DNA of 64,000 nucleotides, taken from positions 1,860,001 to 1,924,000 of the forward strand of contig NZ_CP188040.1 in NCBI RefSeq assembly GCF_049943125.1. Direction: 5' to 3'. Below are positions 33,736-42,797 of the stretch, in pieces (within the stretch, counting starts at the first letter, position 1; each line of letters begins with the position of its first letter). This DNA comes from JAEXZL01 sp049943125 (GTDB lineage Bacteria; Bacillota; Clostridia; Clostridiales; Clostridiaceae). Under the pieces are notes generated by a model. It did not search any database. It saw only the letters and a list, made by a program, of their open reading frames with translations, and was not told the origin of the DNA. A program made the translations under genes and the position numbers.

Positions 33736-34374
33736 ATGTTCGATAACAAAGATTTTGATTTATGGGCTGATGGATATGATAAGAGTGTAAATTTAAGTGA
33801 TGATAATAATGAATATCCATTTGCGGGCTATAAGGATATTCTTAATATTATTTATAATAAGATACGTGAAAAGGATAAAGGAACAATATTAGATATTGGA
33901 ATTGGCACCGGCACTCTAGCAAATAAACTGTACAGAGATGGATACTCGATATATGGTATTGATTTTTCTGAGAGAATGATTGAAATAGCAAAGGAAAAAA
34001 TGCCATATGCACAATTGTATCAATATGATTTTTCTAAAGAACTGCCCTCAGAGTTAGATAATATTAAGTTTGATTATATAATAAGCACTTATGCCTTGCA
34101 TCACTTAAATGATAAAGAGAAGGTAGAGTTTATCAATAATCTCACTGGCTACTTAAATGATGACGGTGAAATAATCATTGGTGATATAGCCTTTGAAACT
34201 AGAGAGAAGCTAGAAGAATGTAGATTGAAAGCAGGAGAACTATGGGATGATGAAGAGTATTACATAGTTTACGATGAAATTAAGGATAAATTTCAGACGG
34301 TGAACATATCCTTTATTCCAATACATCATTGTGCAGGGATTCTATATTTGCAGGACAACAGAAGGTTGCGGTAA
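33736..34374 (+). CDS. Class I SAM-dependent methyltransferase
   Basis: 212 residues: motif I ILDIGIGTGTLANKL, YGIDFSERMIEIAKEKM, and DYIISTYALHHLNDKEK are typical of small-molecule (UbiE/YrrT-like) methyltransferases. ATG 33736 has GAGGAGAT upstream, although spaced about 12 nt away. Substrate unknown; no biosynthetic partner adjoins it. Confidence 0.88.
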   Translation: MFDNKDFDLWADGYDKSVNLSDDNNEYPFAGYKDILNIIYNKIREKDKGTILDIGIGTGTLANKLYRDGYSIYGIDFSERMIEIAKEKMPYAQLYQYDFSKELPSELDNIKFDYIISTYALHHLNDKEKVEFINNLTGYLNDDGEIIIGDIAFETREKLEECRLKAGELWDDEEYYIVYDEIKDKFQTVNISFIPIHHCAGILYLQDNRRLR

Positions 34375-34456
34375 CTTTATAAGTTCATGGATAAAGGAAA
34401 AGTTTCTATAGCCTTTGTGATAGATAGAAATGTGAAGATTTTTTAGAGGTGAAGCA

Positions 34457-34873
34457 ATGTGGAGCAAGACTAAAAAGCATTTGCAAGGTTTCTTGTGTAC
34501 TTCATTAAAGGAAAGAGTGGATTTTTTCTGTTCTAATTATAGAATTCACGATGGAATTGGAAGAACGTATATAACTGTTGATGGAAACGAAGTCTATAAT
34601 ATGTGCACACTGAAGAGGGATTATTACCAACAGCCAAAGGAAGGTGTATATTCCCAAGTGGAGTTTATTGAAGCAGTAAATGAATATCTAAATTCCCCTA
34701 TAGAAGCTTTGATAAAATCAAATAATACATTAATTAAAATATTGGTTATCTTAGATAGAAGAGTTGGAAAAAGAACATTAAGAAATATGGGCGATACAAT
34801 AATCACTGAAGAAGAAATTGTTCAATATTTTTATAGGTTGAGGTGTGATGCAGAAGGGATTAAGGAGTTGTAG
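34457..34873 (+). CDS. SF0329-family protein of unknown function
   Basis: 138 residues. MWSKTKKHLQGFLCTSLKERVDFF, HDGIGRTYITVDG and LDRRVGKRTL match a small conserved family known from enterobacteria and Firmicutes (SF0329). No enzyme motif or membrane span was seen. RBS GAGGTGAA. Confidence 0.72.
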   Translation: MWSKTKKHLQGFLCTSLKERVDFFCSNYRIHDGIGRTYITVDGNEVYNMCTLKRDYYQQPKEGVYSQVEFIEAVNEYLNSPIEALIKSNNTLIKILVILDRRVGKRTLRNMGDTIITEEEIVQYFYRLRCDAEGIKEL

Positions 34874-34968
34874 AGCAGTCGCTTTTGTATTGCTTGTTAT
34901 GGTGGTTTTTGTAAAAAAATATGGGAGTATATGGACAGACTATAATTCCAGAGTCATAGGAGATAATA

Positions 34969-35556
34969 ATGATAATAAGAGAATATAGAGATGAGGATAA
35001 TCTTCAGTGGGTGAGATGTAGAGTTTTATCCTTTTTAGACAGTGCCTATTTCGATAACGTCCTTCGTGAAAAGGAGTCTTATTCAAATCCATCAATTGAA
35101 TTAGTTGCAGAGGTTGATAATAAGATTATAGGTTTTATAGATATAGAATATGAAAGAAAAATAGGAGAGGTTTGTCATAAAACTAATGAGCTTGGTGGAG
35201 TGATCTGGCATTTAGGAGTATTACCGGAATACAGGAAATTAGGAGTTGGAAGCCTATTGTTATCAGAGGCAATTAATGGGATAAAAGGCACGGGAGTAAA
35301 GAGGCTTCAAGCATGGACAAGAGATGATAAGTGGGTAAATGATTGGTATAAGGATAGGGGCTTTATCTGGAAGGAATCATATCTTCATGTATATGCTGAG
35401 GATGTAGAATGTGATAAGGCTGTCCAACCTATGATAAATAAGCTATATGTTTGTGGCACCTTTTCTCATTATATCGGTGAAGATAAAGAGTTTATCAAAA
35501 ACTCCTTCAAAAGAGTACATGAGTGTAATTTATATGAATTGTATATAGATGGATAG
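34969..35556 (+). CDS. GNAT-family N-acetyltransferase
   Basis: 195 residues. The acetyl-CoA motif A is WHLGVLPEYRKLGVGSLLL (about 82-100), with IREYRDEDNLQWVRCRVLSF as the usual N-terminal helix. The 65 residues past the GNAT core (YLHVYAEDVECDKAV to the end) are an extension without a clear match. RBS AGGAGATAATA. Substrate unknown. Confidence 0.85.
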   Translation: MIIREYRDEDNLQWVRCRVLSFLDSAYFDNVLREKESYSNPSIELVAEVDNKIIGFIDIEYERKIGEVCHKTNELGGVIWHLGVLPEYRKLGVGSLLLSEAINGIKGTGVKRLQAWTRDDKWVNDWYKDRGFIWKESYLHVYAEDVECDKAVQPMINKLYVCGTFSHYIGEDKEFIKNSFKRVHECNLYELYIDG

Positions 35557-35622
35557 CTTTAGAATGATTGTGTTTACTTGAAAAACTATATTTCTTTGAA
35601 ACTGAAGAGAGGACATGCTGAA

Positions 35623-36237
35623 ATGGATGTTGATATAAAGGTGTTAAAAGAAAATTTTCGATTGCGAAATATAGAGGTTGAAGCTTTCGACAGCTTAAAT
35701 GAAATTAAAGCATATATATTAAATATAATACCCAGCAATTCCACCATAGGAATTGGACATTCTCTTACTCTACAAAAAATGAATATTACTCATCTGCTAT
35801 CAGAGAGAGGTAATATCGTATATGATAAGGAGCTTTCAAAAAGCAGAGAAGAAAGACAAGCTGTAAAAAAGAAAGCTCTTATAGCTGATTGGTATATAAC
35901 AGGCTCTAATTCTATATCTATTGATGGCAGAATTGTTAACATAGATCATAGTGGTAATAGAGTAGCTGCAATTACCTTCGGACCGGACAAGGTGATAATT
36001 GTAGTTGGAAAGAATAAAATTGTTAATACCTTAGAGGAAGCCATAAAGAGAGTGAAAAATGTAGCCTGTCCTTTAAATGCAAGAAGGACAGGCTTGAATC
36101 CTCCCTGTGCGACTCTTAATAGATGTGTGGACTGTGTATCAATGGACAGGGTATGTAATACTCTTTCAATAATAGAAGGGCAATCAGAGACGGGTAGAAT
36201 AAAATTACTTATAGCGAATGAGGATGCTGGATATTAA
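35623..36237 (+). CDS. LUD-domain (LutC/YkgG-like, DUF162) protein
   Basis: 204 residues. STIGIGHSLTLQKM, ADWYITGSNSISIDGRIVNIDHSGNRVAA and VIIVVGKNKIV fit the LUD fold. It has a Cys-rich end (VACPLNARRTGLNPPCA, CVDCVSMDRVCN) that could ligate a metal or Fe-S cluster, common in the stand-alone clostridial version. LutC works with LutAB in lactate oxidation, but those partners are absent, so a different role is likely. ATG 35623 (AGAGGA upstream) is preferred to TTG 35578; this is not certain. Confidence 0.82.
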   Translation: MDVDIKVLKENFRLRNIEVEAFDSLNEIKAYILNIIPSNSTIGIGHSLTLQKMNITHLLSERGNIVYDKELSKSREERQAVKKKALIADWYITGSNSISIDGRIVNIDHSGNRVAAITFGPDKVIIVVGKNKIVNTLEEAIKRVKNVACPLNARRTGLNPPCATLNRCVDCVSMDRVCNTLSIIEGQSETGRIKLLIANEDAGY

Positions 36238-36335
36238 TATTTGTGTATTACTTCATAGAGTCAATACACCTATCCACTATTCTAGTATAAATTTAAAACG
36301 TCTTCATTTAATTTGTGGTAAAAAGGAGCATGGCT

Positions 36336-36929
36336 ATGGAGATAAAAGGAGAATCTATTATACTTCGAGATTATGTAGAATCAGATATTGATGATGATAT
36401 ATACTGGGAAACTGTAGAGACTGAATGGAAGTTTTGGGACTCACCTTGGGATTATTATAATCAAGAGCCCTTTGATCCCTATAAATTCCGTGAAAAGAAG
36501 CTTAAAAGACTCCGTGAGCAAAAGGACGAAAATCGAATAAGAAGAACCTTTGAAATCTCCATAAATAATAAAGAAAAGACTCATATAGGTGGATGCGGTT
36601 CCTATAATATTGATGATAATTACTGCTATACAAAGGGTGATGGAAAATGTACCATAGGTGTAGCTATTTGTTCTGTTAATGCACGAAGAAAGGGCTATGC
36701 TACCTCTGCGCTAAAATTATTTATATATTATCTTAAGTCAAAAGGAATTAATGAGATTTATACCCAAACCTGGTCAGGAAACTATAGAATGATTGGTCTT
36801 GCTGAAAAGTTAGGCTTTGATGAGTGTAATAGAGAAAAAATTACACAAGATGTTAAAGGGAAGTATTATGATAACTTGACCTTTAAATTATCTATTGATG
36901 ATTTTATCAAAAAACATCCTTTAGTTTGA
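36336..36929 (+). CDS. GNAT-family N-acetyltransferase (RimJ/RimL-like)
   Basis: 197 residues. Motif A is TIGVAICSVNARRKGYATSALKLF and the C-terminal YTQTWSGNYRMIGLAEKLGFDE is typical of the RimJ/RimL branch. ATG 36336 is preferred: AGGAG lies 7 nt upstream, while ATG 36330 is directly against it and GTG 36315 has no ribosome site. Substrate unknown. Confidence 0.85.
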   Translation: MEIKGESIILRDYVESDIDDDIYWETVETEWKFWDSPWDYYNQEPFDPYKFREKKLKRLREQKDENRIRRTFEISINNKEKTHIGGCGSYNIDDNYCYTKGDGKCTIGVAICSVNARRKGYATSALKLFIYYLKSKGINEIYTQTWSGNYRMIGLAEKLGFDECNREKITQDVKGKYYDNLTFKLSIDDFIKKHPLV

Positions 36930-37018
36930 AATTATAAAGCTTCTTATTAATCAGTTGTTTATATGAGATATTTTTGGGACAAGATAATCTATAGATATAA
37001 AGTGTGAGGGGGAGAATT

Positions 37019-37360
37019 ATGGATAAAGTATTTTCAGAAATAAAGCTATTCCAGGTAAAGCCTTCAAGGATCGATGAGTTTGAAGAGATGGTTAAAAAGA
37101 TGCAGGACAAGCAAAGGGAGCAGAAAGGCTGCACTGATATAAAATACTTAAAAAGATTTTATACCTTTGATACTATTGATACTCCACCAAGAGAATTAAC
37201 AAAGATCATTAAGTGTGTAAAATACTATTCATACTGGGAATTTGAAAATCTTGAGGCTTATCATGAAGCAACGAAGTGGTTTTTTAGTAGCTTTTGGAAG
37301 GACATAATAAAGCTGCTTATTGCTCCCTTTGATATTAACTGTGGAGAAAACATAGTATAA
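37019..37360 (+). CDS. Small dimeric alpha-beta barrel protein (ABM/monooxygenase-like)
   Basis: 113 residues. VFSEIKLFQVKPSRIDEFEEMVKKMQDKQREQKGC followed by SYWEFENLEAYHEATKW resembles the antibiotic-biosynthesis-monooxygenase/EthD ferredoxin-like fold, where small dimers act on small molecules or haem. ATG 37019 has GGGGGAG upstream. The function is not established; the fold assignment is moderate. A terminator follows. Confidence 0.6.
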   Translation: MDKVFSEIKLFQVKPSRIDEFEEMVKKMQDKQREQKGCTDIKYLKRFYTFDTIDTPPRELTKIIKCVKYYSYWEFENLEAYHEATKWFFSSFWKDIIKLLIAPFDINCGENIV

Positions 37361-37406
37361 TATGGACTGTTGATTCATTCATGTTGAATACTGGTAAAAT
37401 TTATAT

Positions 37407-37438
37407 ATATGCACATTGAAGTATGTGCATATTTTTTT
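37407..37438 (+). terminator. Terminator after the ABM-like gene
   Basis: ATATGCACAT, loop TGAAGT, ATGTGCATAT, then a run of T. Confidence 0.8.
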
Positions 37439-37535
37439 GTTGTAAAATAATGCAAAATTCGACATTCTTATTGATTCTTGTTACTATATATGTCAAAATA
37501 TATTGTTGAAGTTAATATGGAGGAAGGATAAACAA

Positions 37536-37724
37536 ATGAAGATAGTTTTAAGACACACATATTATGATTTTATGAAAGAATTCAATAGTAAGACTGAGCT
37601 CGTTGGAGCTTGTATTGATATGAAGGAACATCAGGGATTAAAATACTCAGATAGCCAAATAAAAAAAATGAAGATTTGTGAGCTGGTTGAGAATTTTTAT
37701 AGAACCTTTAGAATTGAAGAATAG
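37536..37724 (+). CDS. Small hypothetical protein, 62 residues
   Basis: Not recognised. It starts at ATG 37536 behind GGAGGAAGGA and encodes MKIVLRHTYYDFMKEFNSKT..., soluble, charged, with C-terminal MKICELVENFYRTFRIEE. No signal, membrane span or metal motif. A terminator with a 6-bp stem directly follows. Good ribosome site and terminator make it likely real. Confidence 0.6.
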   Translation: MKIVLRHTYYDFMKEFNSKTELVGACIDMKEHQGLKYSDSQIKKMKICELVENFYRTFRIEE

Positions 37725-37733
37725 AAAATAGGA

Positions 37734-37756
37734 GACACTGCTTAGTGTCTTTTTTT
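37734..37756 (+). terminator. Terminator after the 62-residue gene
   Basis: GACACT, loop GCTT, AGTGTC, seven T. Confidence 0.82.
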
Positions 37757-37811
37757 ATCCCCAATATTATGGTAAAATGTTCTAAAACATTTGCTGAAAG
37801 GGGTGCTATTA

Positions 37812-38246
37812 TTGATTAGACAGGCTACTGCTGAAGATAGCGCTATAGTAGCTGAATTAGCTATGCTATTATGGCCAGATAATAATTTTGATTTGCTTGA
37901 GAAAGAGTTTCAGAAGGTTAATGCTGAGGAAGGAGTTTTTATTTTTCTAGAGAAAGATATGGCCGTGGCTTTTGCTCATTGCAGCTTGAGGCATGATTAT
38001 GTAGAAGGAACAGAAAGCAGCCCAGTGGGGTATTTAGAAGGTATATACGTAAAGGATGAATATCGTAATAAAGGAATTGCCAAGAAGCTTGTAGCAGAAT
38101 GTGAAAAATGGGCTAAGGAGCAGGGCTGCAGTGAATTTGCCAGTGACTGTGAGCTGGATAATACTGATAGCTTAAAATTTCATTTGAAGATTGGTTTTCA
38201 GGAAGCAAATAGAATAATAGCCTTTACCAAAAAGCTATACCGTTAA
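37812..38246 (+). CDS. AAC(6')-like aminoglycoside N-acetyltransferase family protein
   Basis: 144 residues. It matches the chromosomal AAC(6') branch of GNATs across its length: IRQATAEDSAIVAELAMLLWPDN, LRHDYVEGTESSPVGYLEGIYV, RNKGIAKKLV, EFASDCELDNTDSLKFH and a final FTKKL. TTG 37812 is chosen as start because AAAGGGG sits about 8 nt upstream and no ATG is available. Family members acetylate the 6'-amino group of aminoglycosides, but many chromosomal copies do so only weakly. The 3' end overlaps the convergent VOC gene by 12 bp, with no terminator between them. Confidence 0.8.
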   Translation: MIRQATAEDSAIVAELAMLLWPDNNFDLLEKEFQKVNAEEGVFIFLEKDMAVAFAHCSLRHDYVEGTESSPVGYLEGIYVKDEYRNKGIAKKLVAECEKWAKEQGCSEFASDCELDNTDSLKFHLKIGFQEANRIIAFTKKLYR

Positions 38247-38618
38247 TTCAATTTGATTTCCTTCAATTCCTATTATGCAGCTTTCATAATAGCCATCGCC
38301 AGTGGTTCTCGGACCGCTAACTACCCTATAACCCTGGGATTTTAATTCTTGAGTCAAGGTATCAACCTTTTCCTTGCTACCCACACTGAAGGCTATGTGA
38401 ATATATCCAGTACGCTGAAGGCTTTTTTCATCATCTACCAGGTGAGGCTTGTTCATGATTTCCAAGCGAGCTCCATTATCAAAGGATAGAAAGTACGACT
38501 TGAAATTAGTTTTTTGATTATGGTATAAATCATTTGATTTTGCTCCCAGATATTTGATGAAAAAATACCTTGTTTTTTCTAGATCATTTACATACATTGC
38601 AATATGCTCTATATACAT
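38235..38618 (-). CDS. VOC-family (glyoxalase/bleomycin resistance-like) protein
   Basis: 127 residues. YIEHIAMYVNDLEKTRYFFIKYLGA forms the first beta-alpha-beta unit with a metal-type His; GYIHIAFSVGSKEKVDTL and the final GIEGNQIELTV (metal Glu) complete two VOC repeats. It may be a glyoxalase-like lyase or a binding protein. ATG 38618 (GGGAGG upstream) is preferred over a longer frame to 38666. Convergent overlap with the AAC(6')-like gene. Confidence 0.86.
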   Translation of the reverse strand: MYIEHIAMYVNDLEKTRYFFIKYLGAKSNDLYHNQKTNFKSYFLSFDNGARLEIMNKPHLVDDEKSLQRTGYIHIAFSVGSKEKVDTLTQELKSQGYRVVSGPRTTGDGYYESCIIGIEGNQIELTV

Positions 38619-38762
38619 AATTACCTCCCTTTCACTCATTTTTCTTGAGTATAACACTAACAACATACTTTTAAAACTATATAATCATAAAACCTAGTAG
38701 TTATGTCCATAATAAAGCTATGGAAAATATTCTAAGGTATATTTAGATATAAGGAGGTTATT

Positions 38763-39011
38763 ATGAACGCTGACCAGCAGAAGTTTTATGATTATGTCAT
38801 GGATAAGGTTATGGATAATAAACGGGAGGAACTCAAGGAGGTTCTAGCAGAATGCTTTAGAAAGATGGGAGAAAATCAGCTTTCAAAGGGTGATATTGAA
38901 AGTACAGCGGAAATTCTTACTCCTCTTTTAAGACCAAAATACAGAGATGAGGTCAGAAATGTCATGCTGGATTTTGCCGATGACTTCAGAAAGCAGGTTG
39001 GAAATAAATAA
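38763..39011 (+). CDS. Small hypothetical protein, 82 residues
   Basis: Not recognised. A helical, charged protein (MNADQQKFYDYVMDKVMDNKREELKEVLAEC...), no signal peptide. It has AAGGAGG before the ATG and a terminator right after the stop, so it is a complete unit. A small regulatory or structural role is possible. Confidence 0.7.
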   Translation: MNADQQKFYDYVMDKVMDNKREELKEVLAECFRKMGENQLSKGDIESTAEILTPLLRPKYRDEVRNVMLDFADDFRKQVGNK

Positions 39012-39018
39012 TGAGATA

Positions 39019-39050
39019 AAAAGAATCCTTATAACTAAGGGTTCTTTTTA
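39019..39050 (+). terminator. Terminator after the 82-residue gene
   Basis: AAAAGAATCCTT, loop ATAACT, AAGGGTTCTTTTT with one G-T pair and T tail. Confidence 0.75.
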
Positions 39051-39171
39051 TTTTTAGTTAATGAATCTCATTTTCTTAATAGTTAAAATGATTATAAGTT
39101 AAAAAGTAAATTTTGGAATATATTGATTATTTGGGAAAAATAGGATTATAATAAATATAGGAGGTGGTTAT

Positions 39172-39444
39172 ATGTTTCTAAGTATGCTAACTTATCTAAT
39201 TATTTTTATATTTGGCTCTTATACAGGCTTCAGATCAGTGAAAAAGCTAAAACCCTTTTATTACGATAGTATTTTTATAGCCTTAGCTATAGTATTTTTA
39301 TTCATAGGAGTAGGTACAAGAATTGTAGGTATTTTTTCCTATGAGATTTATTTTTCTACTACTTTCTTTTGGTTCTTTATGGGAAATTTCGTAGGGAGGC
39401 TATATAAGAGAATATCATTAAATAGAAAGAGCGTAAGAGGATAA
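39172..39444 (+). CDS. Small membrane protein, 90 residues
   Basis: Not recognised. Three hydrophobic segments (MLTYLIIFIFGSYTGFRS; SIFIALAIVFLFIGVGTRI; TTFFWFFMGNFVGRLY) and a basic C-terminus. RBS GGAGGTGG. A 14-bp-stem terminator follows. Confidence 0.65.
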   Translation: MFLSMLTYLIIFIFGSYTGFRSVKKLKPFYYDSIFIALAIVFLFIGVGTRIVGIFSYEIYFSTTFFWFFMGNFVGRLYKRISLNRKSVRG

Positions 39445-39483
39445 ATCTGATTACAGCTAGAACAGTAACTTTACCGATGAAAT

Positions 39484-39528
39484 AAAGCCTAATGAATTTA
39501 ATTTTAAGTGGATTCATTAGGCTTTGTT
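39484..39528 (+). terminator. Terminator after the 90-residue membrane protein gene
   Basis: AAAGCCTAATGAAT and ATTCATTAGGCTTT, perfect 14-bp arms, 14-nt loop, T-rich tail. Confidence 0.8.
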
Positions 39529-39607
39529 TATTATTTATGATTCTACAACTGAACTTATAAGGAATGCTCATCATAATATATATAAAAAATACATGAGGAA
39601 GGTTAGA

Positions 39608-40447
39608 ATGTTCAATTATCCATATTACAGGGTGACCATAGATAAATATACCTTAGCTAATTTGAATCTACGAGGTGAAAAGTCTCTGGAGGGAAATATT
39701 TTGACGGTGATTCCTAAGGGAGAAAGAGTAGAGGTTATGGATATAGATGAGGAGTGGACCAGGGGCTCTTATAAGGGACTTGAAGGCTACTTAAGTACGA
39801 GATATCTGTCAGAAAGTAAATTTCCCTGGAGCAACCTTAACCTGAGAGAAGGTAGCAGCACATCTTCTAGAATATTAACCACAATACCAAAGGGAGAAAG
39901 GGTAGAGATAATAGAAGAGGGAACGGAGTGGAGCAAGGCTGTATATAACAATCTTACAGGTTATGTGAATAAATATTATCTCTCCGGAGATGGAAATCCA
40001 CCAGGAGCTCTAAACTATAAGGATTTTTACACAAACATGGATAGCTTTGTTAATAATAACAATATACAAAGCCCCACAGACTATCTCCTTATTACAGACT
40101 TGAGAAATAAGCTTACTTATGTTTATAGAAAAAACAATAACAGCTGGCAGCAGCTTTATAAGTGGAGCTCCACTGTGGGTAAGCCTGAGACACCTACCCT
40201 TAGAGGCATATTTGATGTTAAAGGAAGAAAGCCAGGCTTTGGTACTGATAGATATTCAGTAAAGCATGCCACAAGGATTATTGGTGGATATTACTATCAT
40301 TCTATATTATACAATCCTACAGGAAGCTACGTGATAGATGGACGACTGGGTATGGCCTTGAGTCATGGATGTATAAGACTTGCCACTCAAAATGCTAAAT
40401 GGATATATGATAATGTACCAGATGGAACTACAATAGTAATTTATTAA
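39608..40447 (+). CDS. L,D-transpeptidase (YkuD) with two SH3 domains
   Basis: 279 residues. Two SH3b repeats (about 15-67 and 75-125: LNLRGEKS...IPKGERVEVMD and LNLREGSS...IPKGERVEIIE) precede a YkuD domain with catalytic Cys255 in LSHGCIRLAT and an upstream His in YYYHSILYNP. Such enzymes cross-link peptidoglycan stems. ATG 39608 has GAGGAAGG 5 nt upstream. No signal peptide is visible at this or any upstream in-frame start, odd for a cell-wall enzyme. Confidence 0.88.
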   Translation: MFNYPYYRVTIDKYTLANLNLRGEKSLEGNILTVIPKGERVEVMDIDEEWTRGSYKGLEGYLSTRYLSESKFPWSNLNLREGSSTSSRILTTIPKGERVEIIEEGTEWSKAVYNNLTGYVNKYYLSGDGNPPGALNYKDFYTNMDSFVNNNNIQSPTDYLLITDLRNKLTYVYRKNNNSWQQLYKWSSTVGKPETPTLRGIFDVKGRKPGFGTDRYSVKHATRIIGGYYYHSILYNPTGSYVIDGRLGMALSHGCIRLATQNAKWIYDNVPDGTTIVIY

Positions 40448-40473
40448 AATATACAGGGCATTGGAGAATAAGG

Positions 40474-40513
40474 AAAGCTTAGGACAAAGTATACCTGCCC
40501 TAAGCTTTTTTTA
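40474..40513 (+). terminator. Terminator after the L,D-transpeptidase gene
   Basis: AAAGCTTAGG, loop, CCTAAGCTTT, TTTT; may also serve the convergent nitroreductase gene. Confidence 0.8.
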
Positions 40514-40554
40514 TTTATATTAATCATATTAGTCTTGAGTTTTCTCTAAAGGAG

Positions 40555-41220
40555 CTAGGACCATTCAAAATTCTTTAAGCCTGCTCCCAGTTCAAAATGA
40601 TATTTTGCGATGCCCAGATCTATTTTGCTGCAGAAGCCTAGGCCTGCAGTAGCAGAGACTTTGTTTCCCTGTAAAGTAAAATGAAACTTCTGCTGATTAA
40701 TAGCGGTGGGGGCCAGAAGTGCTGCTTCCATGCCCTTTCTAAACCAATCAGGCATTGGACCAGTTACCTTACTTACCTTATCAATGGATTTAGATTTATG
40801 TGGTACGCCCTGGTTTTTTCCATAGCCAATAGCAATTACGCAGCAGAGCTTCTCACCTTCTTTAATGTTGAAGACGGTCTTTTTCTTGCTGTAGGTAGCT
40901 GCTACCCAACAGGTGTTAAGGCCCAAGGTCTGGGCATAAAGAACAATCTTTTCACCATAATAACCACAGCTCTCATCTAAGCTAGAATCCTTTTTACCTA
41001 CAAGAGCAATATAATTCTTAACGCCAGATAACATTCCGTAGTGAGCCGTAAATCCACTGAAGGCCTGGGGTTCATCGAGGACAAGCTGCAAGTGAAGACC
41101 GCTTTCTTTATTACAGCTATCAATAAATTTCATAAGCTCTTCTTTTATAGTTCCCTCAATTCTTTTGTCCTCATAAGAACGGACTGAATGCCTCTTTTCC
41201 ATTGCTTCTAAAAGCTCCAT
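40555..41220 (-). CDS. Nitroreductase-family flavoprotein
   Basis: 221 residues. RHSVRSYEDKRIEGTIKEELM at the N-terminus is the FMN phosphate-binding start of the family; LNTCWVAATY and WFRKGMEAALLAPTAINQQKFHF are typical of clostridial 'TM nitroreductase' members. It would use NAD(P)H and FMN to reduce nitro groups, quinones or similar; substrate unknown. RBS GGGAGG. Single gene. Confidence 0.88.
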   Translation of the reverse strand: MELLEAMEKRHSVRSYEDKRIEGTIKEELMKFIDSCNKESGLHLQLVLDEPQAFSGFTAHYGMLSGVKNYIALVGKKDSSLDESCGYYGEKIVLYAQTLGLNTCWVAATYSKKKTVFNIKEGEKLCCVIAIGYGKNQGVPHKSKSIDKVSKVTGPMPDWFRKGMEAALLAPTAINQQKFHFTLQGNKVSATAGLGFCSKIDLGIAKYHFELGAGLKNFEWS

Positions 41221-41507
41221 AATCTAATCCTCCCAATAATATCTTCATATAACAATCACCATTTAAATTATAACACAGTAGGTTTATTTGTATAATATTT
41301 ACCATTTCATATCTAATCTATATTAGATAATTAGTTGTATTTTATAGCATACATACTTTTATTTTTATGTCATTTCTAAATAAATGGATAAATATGATTT
41401 CGAAATTTTCCTTTAAAATGATACAATTATCATGGATTTATCCTCTTAATTGGTTAATTATGGGATTGGTGTTATAATTAATTATATTTAATTCGGAGGA
41501 TATACCT

Positions 41508-42797
41508 ATGAGAGAAGAGAATAAGCAGGTGACAAAAATTGGCGCTAGAAATTGGTTTGTATTAGTGATTTTAGGACTGGCAGGGCAGCTGGCCTGGAAT
41601 GTAGAGAATTCCTGGTTTAATACCTTTGTATACGATACCCTTACAAGGGATCCCAAGCCTATTGCTTGGATGGTTGCCATAAGTGCTATTACAGCTACCT
41701 TAACTACTTTATTTATGGGAGCTTACAGCGATAGAATTGGAAAGAGAAAGCCCTTTATTATAATTGGCTATATCCTCTGGGGTATTTCCACTATTTTATT
41801 TCCTACCACTGCTTATATAAAAAATATTAATCTTGCAGTGGCTTTAGTGATAATTGCTGATGGCATAATGACCTTTTTTGGTTCAACAGCTTATGATGCT
41901 GCCTATAATGCATGGACAACAGACATCTCTGATGAGAGTAACAGAGGAAGGATTTCAGGAGTAATAACAATTTTACCTCTCTTAGCCACTATAATAGGAG
42001 CTGGACTTTCAGGAATGATCATCGATGAGTTCGGTTATTACTATTTCTTTTACGCCCTAGGTGCTCTAGTATCAATTATAGGAATAGTAGGAGCCTTTAT
42101 ACTTAAAGAGCCTTCAAATAAAGTTAAGGATTATAAAAATGGAGAGGTGGGTCTTCTTAAGGGGATTATAGGAGCATTTTCGCCTAAAAGTATAAGAGCT
42201 AATAAGGAGCTTTATTTGGTTCTTATTACCCTTGCACTATACAGTATCAGCGTCCAGGTATTTATACCCTATCAAATGATATACATCAATAATTATTTAG
42301 CCTACTCTAAAGGAGATGCAGGAATAATATCAGCAGCAGCCTTAATTATAGCCATGATATTTGCATATCCTGCAGGGATCCTTACAGATAAAGGACATGG
42401 CTTAAAGCTTGCTATAGCAGCGCCAATAATTTCTTTTATTGGTTTTATGGGCTTCTCTTTCTCAAGAGGTTTCTTTATAGTAATATTTTTCTCAGTTATT
42501 ATATATATTGGGTATGTAATTTTTATTCTTACCACAGGAGCCTGGGTCAAGAACCTTATACCAGGGGGAAGTCGTGGCCTTTATGAGGGAGTGAGAATGA
42601 TATTTAGCGTGGCCATTCCTATGATTATTGGACCTAATATAGGGTCTCAGCTAATCTTATCCTATGGAAATGATGGAGTGCCTACGCCAATAATTGTACA
42701 AGTGGCTGGAGCTATTGGACTTTTAGCCTTATTACCTTTAATATATATACATTTTAGCAGAAGAGGTGGAAGCATAGATGAAAAAGCAAAAGGATAA
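41508..42797 (+). CDS. MFS transporter, sugar-type (SLC45/GPH-like)
   Basis: 429 residues, 12 membrane spans. The span 2-3 loop GAYSDRIGKRKPFIIIGY is the MFS signature in the SLC45/GPH style; the central loop is short. Its last 20 bases overlap the GH2 glycosidase gene, so it likely imports the glycoside that the hydrolase cleaves. RBS GGAGGATATACCT. Which sugar is unknown. Confidence 0.88.
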   Translation: MREENKQVTKIGARNWFVLVILGLAGQLAWNVENSWFNTFVYDTLTRDPKPIAWMVAISAITATLTTLFMGAYSDRIGKRKPFIIIGYILWGISTILFPTTAYIKNINLAVALVIIADGIMTFFGSTAYDAAYNAWTTDISDESNRGRISGVITILPLLATIIGAGLSGMIIDEFGYYYFFYALGALVSIIGIVGAFILKEPSNKVKDYKNGEVGLLKGIIGAFSPKSIRANKELYLVLITLALYSISVQVFIPYQMIYINNYLAYSKGDAGIISAAALIIAMIFAYPAGILTDKGHGLKLAIAAPIISFIGFMGFSFSRGFFIVIFFSVIIYIGYVIFILTTGAWVKNLIPGGSRGLYEGVRMIFSVAIPMIIGPNIGSQLILSYGNDGVPTPIIVQVAGAIGLLALLPLIYIHFSRRGGSIDEKAKG

